From Candidatus Uhrbacteria bacterium RIFCSPLOWO2_02_FULL_49_11 (GTDB lineage Bacteria > Patescibacteriota > Patescibacteriia > 2-02-FULL-49-11): a DNA stretch of 5,049 nt. Location of the stretch: NCBI GenBank assembly GCA_001791465.1, contig MGER01000005.1, positions 1-5,049 on the forward strand, given 5' to 3'. The notes under the pieces were generated by a model. It had not been told where the DNA came from. It saw nothing but the letters and a program-made list of their open reading frames with translations, and made no database searches. The position numbers and the translations under genes are program-made. Each line of letters begins with the position of its first letter. Position 1 is the stretch's first letter. This document shows, in pieces, positions 4,613-5,049 of the stretch.

Positions 4613-5049
4613 ATGCAGGTGATATTACATAACATCCGCAGCATGTACAATGTGGGATCCATTTTCCGCACGGCGGATGCGGCAGGCGTCGAGAAGCTTT
4701 ATTTGTGCGGCATCACGCCCGGGCCGCTTGACCGGTTCAGAAGGCCAAACACACCACTGCTGAAGGTTTCCTTGGGTGCCGAGCGCTCCGTCGCATGGGA
4801 ACATGCGCCATCTGCGGCGCGGCTTATCGGGAAGTTGAAGCGCAATGGATTCAAGATACTCGCGCTTGAACAAGATCCTTCATCTATACCATATACCCAT
4901 ATCTCATTATCTGCTTCACAATGGCAGACAACTGCATTGATTTTAGGCGAAGAGGTGCAAGGGTTGACTCCGGCATTATTAAAGAAAGCAGACAAAATTT
5001 TAGAAATTCCCATGCACGGCAAAAAGGAGTCGCTCAATGTCTCTGTCGC
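4613..5049 (+). CDS. SpoU/TrmH-family RNA 2'-O-methyltransferase, 3' end cut by the window
   Basis: The frame opens at ATG 4613, 2 nt after the ackA stop, and runs open to the window end (145 full codons plus two bases). It carries the three SPOUT motifs of SAM-dependent RNA ribose methyltransferases: motif 1 at residues 7-22 (NIRSMYNVGSIFRTAD, with N13 and the catalytic-type R19), motif 2 at about 110-118 (LILGEEVQG, with E113 and G117), and motif 3 at about 132-145 (IPMHGKKESLNVSV), which forms the trefoil-knot cofactor site. The protein begins almost at motif 1, so there is no N-terminal substrate-binding extension, as in minimal TrmL-like members. Probably fewer than about 30 residues are missing. 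The target (tRNA or rRNA position) cannot be told from this. The 2-nt gap implies cotranscription and probably coupled translation with ackA. Confidence 0.92.
   Translation, partial: MQVILHNIRSMYNVGSIFRTADAAGVEKLYLCGITPGPLDRFRRPNTPLLKVSLGAERSVAWEHAPSAARLIGKLKRNGFKILALEQDPSSIPYTHISLSASQWQTTALILGEEVQGLTPALLKKADKILEIPMHGKKESLNVSV

Noticed and set aside
4308..5037. Minus-strand frames opposite ackA and the methyltransferase
   Set aside because: All overlap strongly conserved + strand motifs and have no recognisable domain content.

Overview
The window looks like a chromosomal stretch from a Candidate Phyla Radiation bacterium (Candidatus Patescibacteria, probably Parcubacteria-like). This is inferred from recalled family resemblance and gene architecture; no search was run. 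Pointers are the nuclease-like protein beginning MSQYYQPKRTRNLFDP, a Memo-AMMECR1 fusion, a short divergent acetate kinase paired with a PduL-type phosphotransacetylase, tight gene packing, weak or absent Shine-Dalgarno sequences and extended -10 promoters. All genes are on the + strand. The standard code with TGA as stop fits: pduL ends at TGA at its expected length.

Layout. Positions 2-82 hold the last 26 codons of an unidentified gene. A short gap (83-161) carries an extended -10 promoter overlapped by a perfect 7-bp inverted repeat. Next is a stand-alone PD-(D/E)XK (RecB/Cas4-like) nuclease-family gene (162-917), overlapped by 11 bp by a membrane-anchored Memo-AMMECR1 fusion gene (907-2451). 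A second extended -10 promoter (about 2458-2466) precedes a 73-residue hydrophobic protein of unknown function (2493-2714). pduL (2719-3294) follows 4 nt later. The 236-bp gap 3295-3530 is mostly a degenerate heptanucleotide array folded as an imperfect palindrome, running almost to the start of ackA (3531-4610). A SpoU/TrmH-family RNA methyltransferase begins 2 nt after ackA and is cut by the window end, one base short of 146 codons.

Function. PduL and AckA together would convert acetyl-CoA to acetyl phosphate and then to acetate with ATP formation, a plausible substrate-level energy route for a fermentative, reduced-genome bacterium. The AckA keeps most catalytic residues but departs at two positions (Asn to Ser184, Glu to Ala316) and is short in its C-terminal half. 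The other genes suggest nucleic-acid processing (nuclease), an unresolved redox or metal-linked role (Memo-AMMECR1) and RNA modification (SpoU).

The structures least explained by ordinary annotation are the period-7 palindromic array between pduL and ackA, the N-terminal membrane anchor on the Memo-AMMECR1 fusion, the two AckA substitutions and the small orphan membrane protein. I see no strong evidence of a wholly new multi-gene system here.
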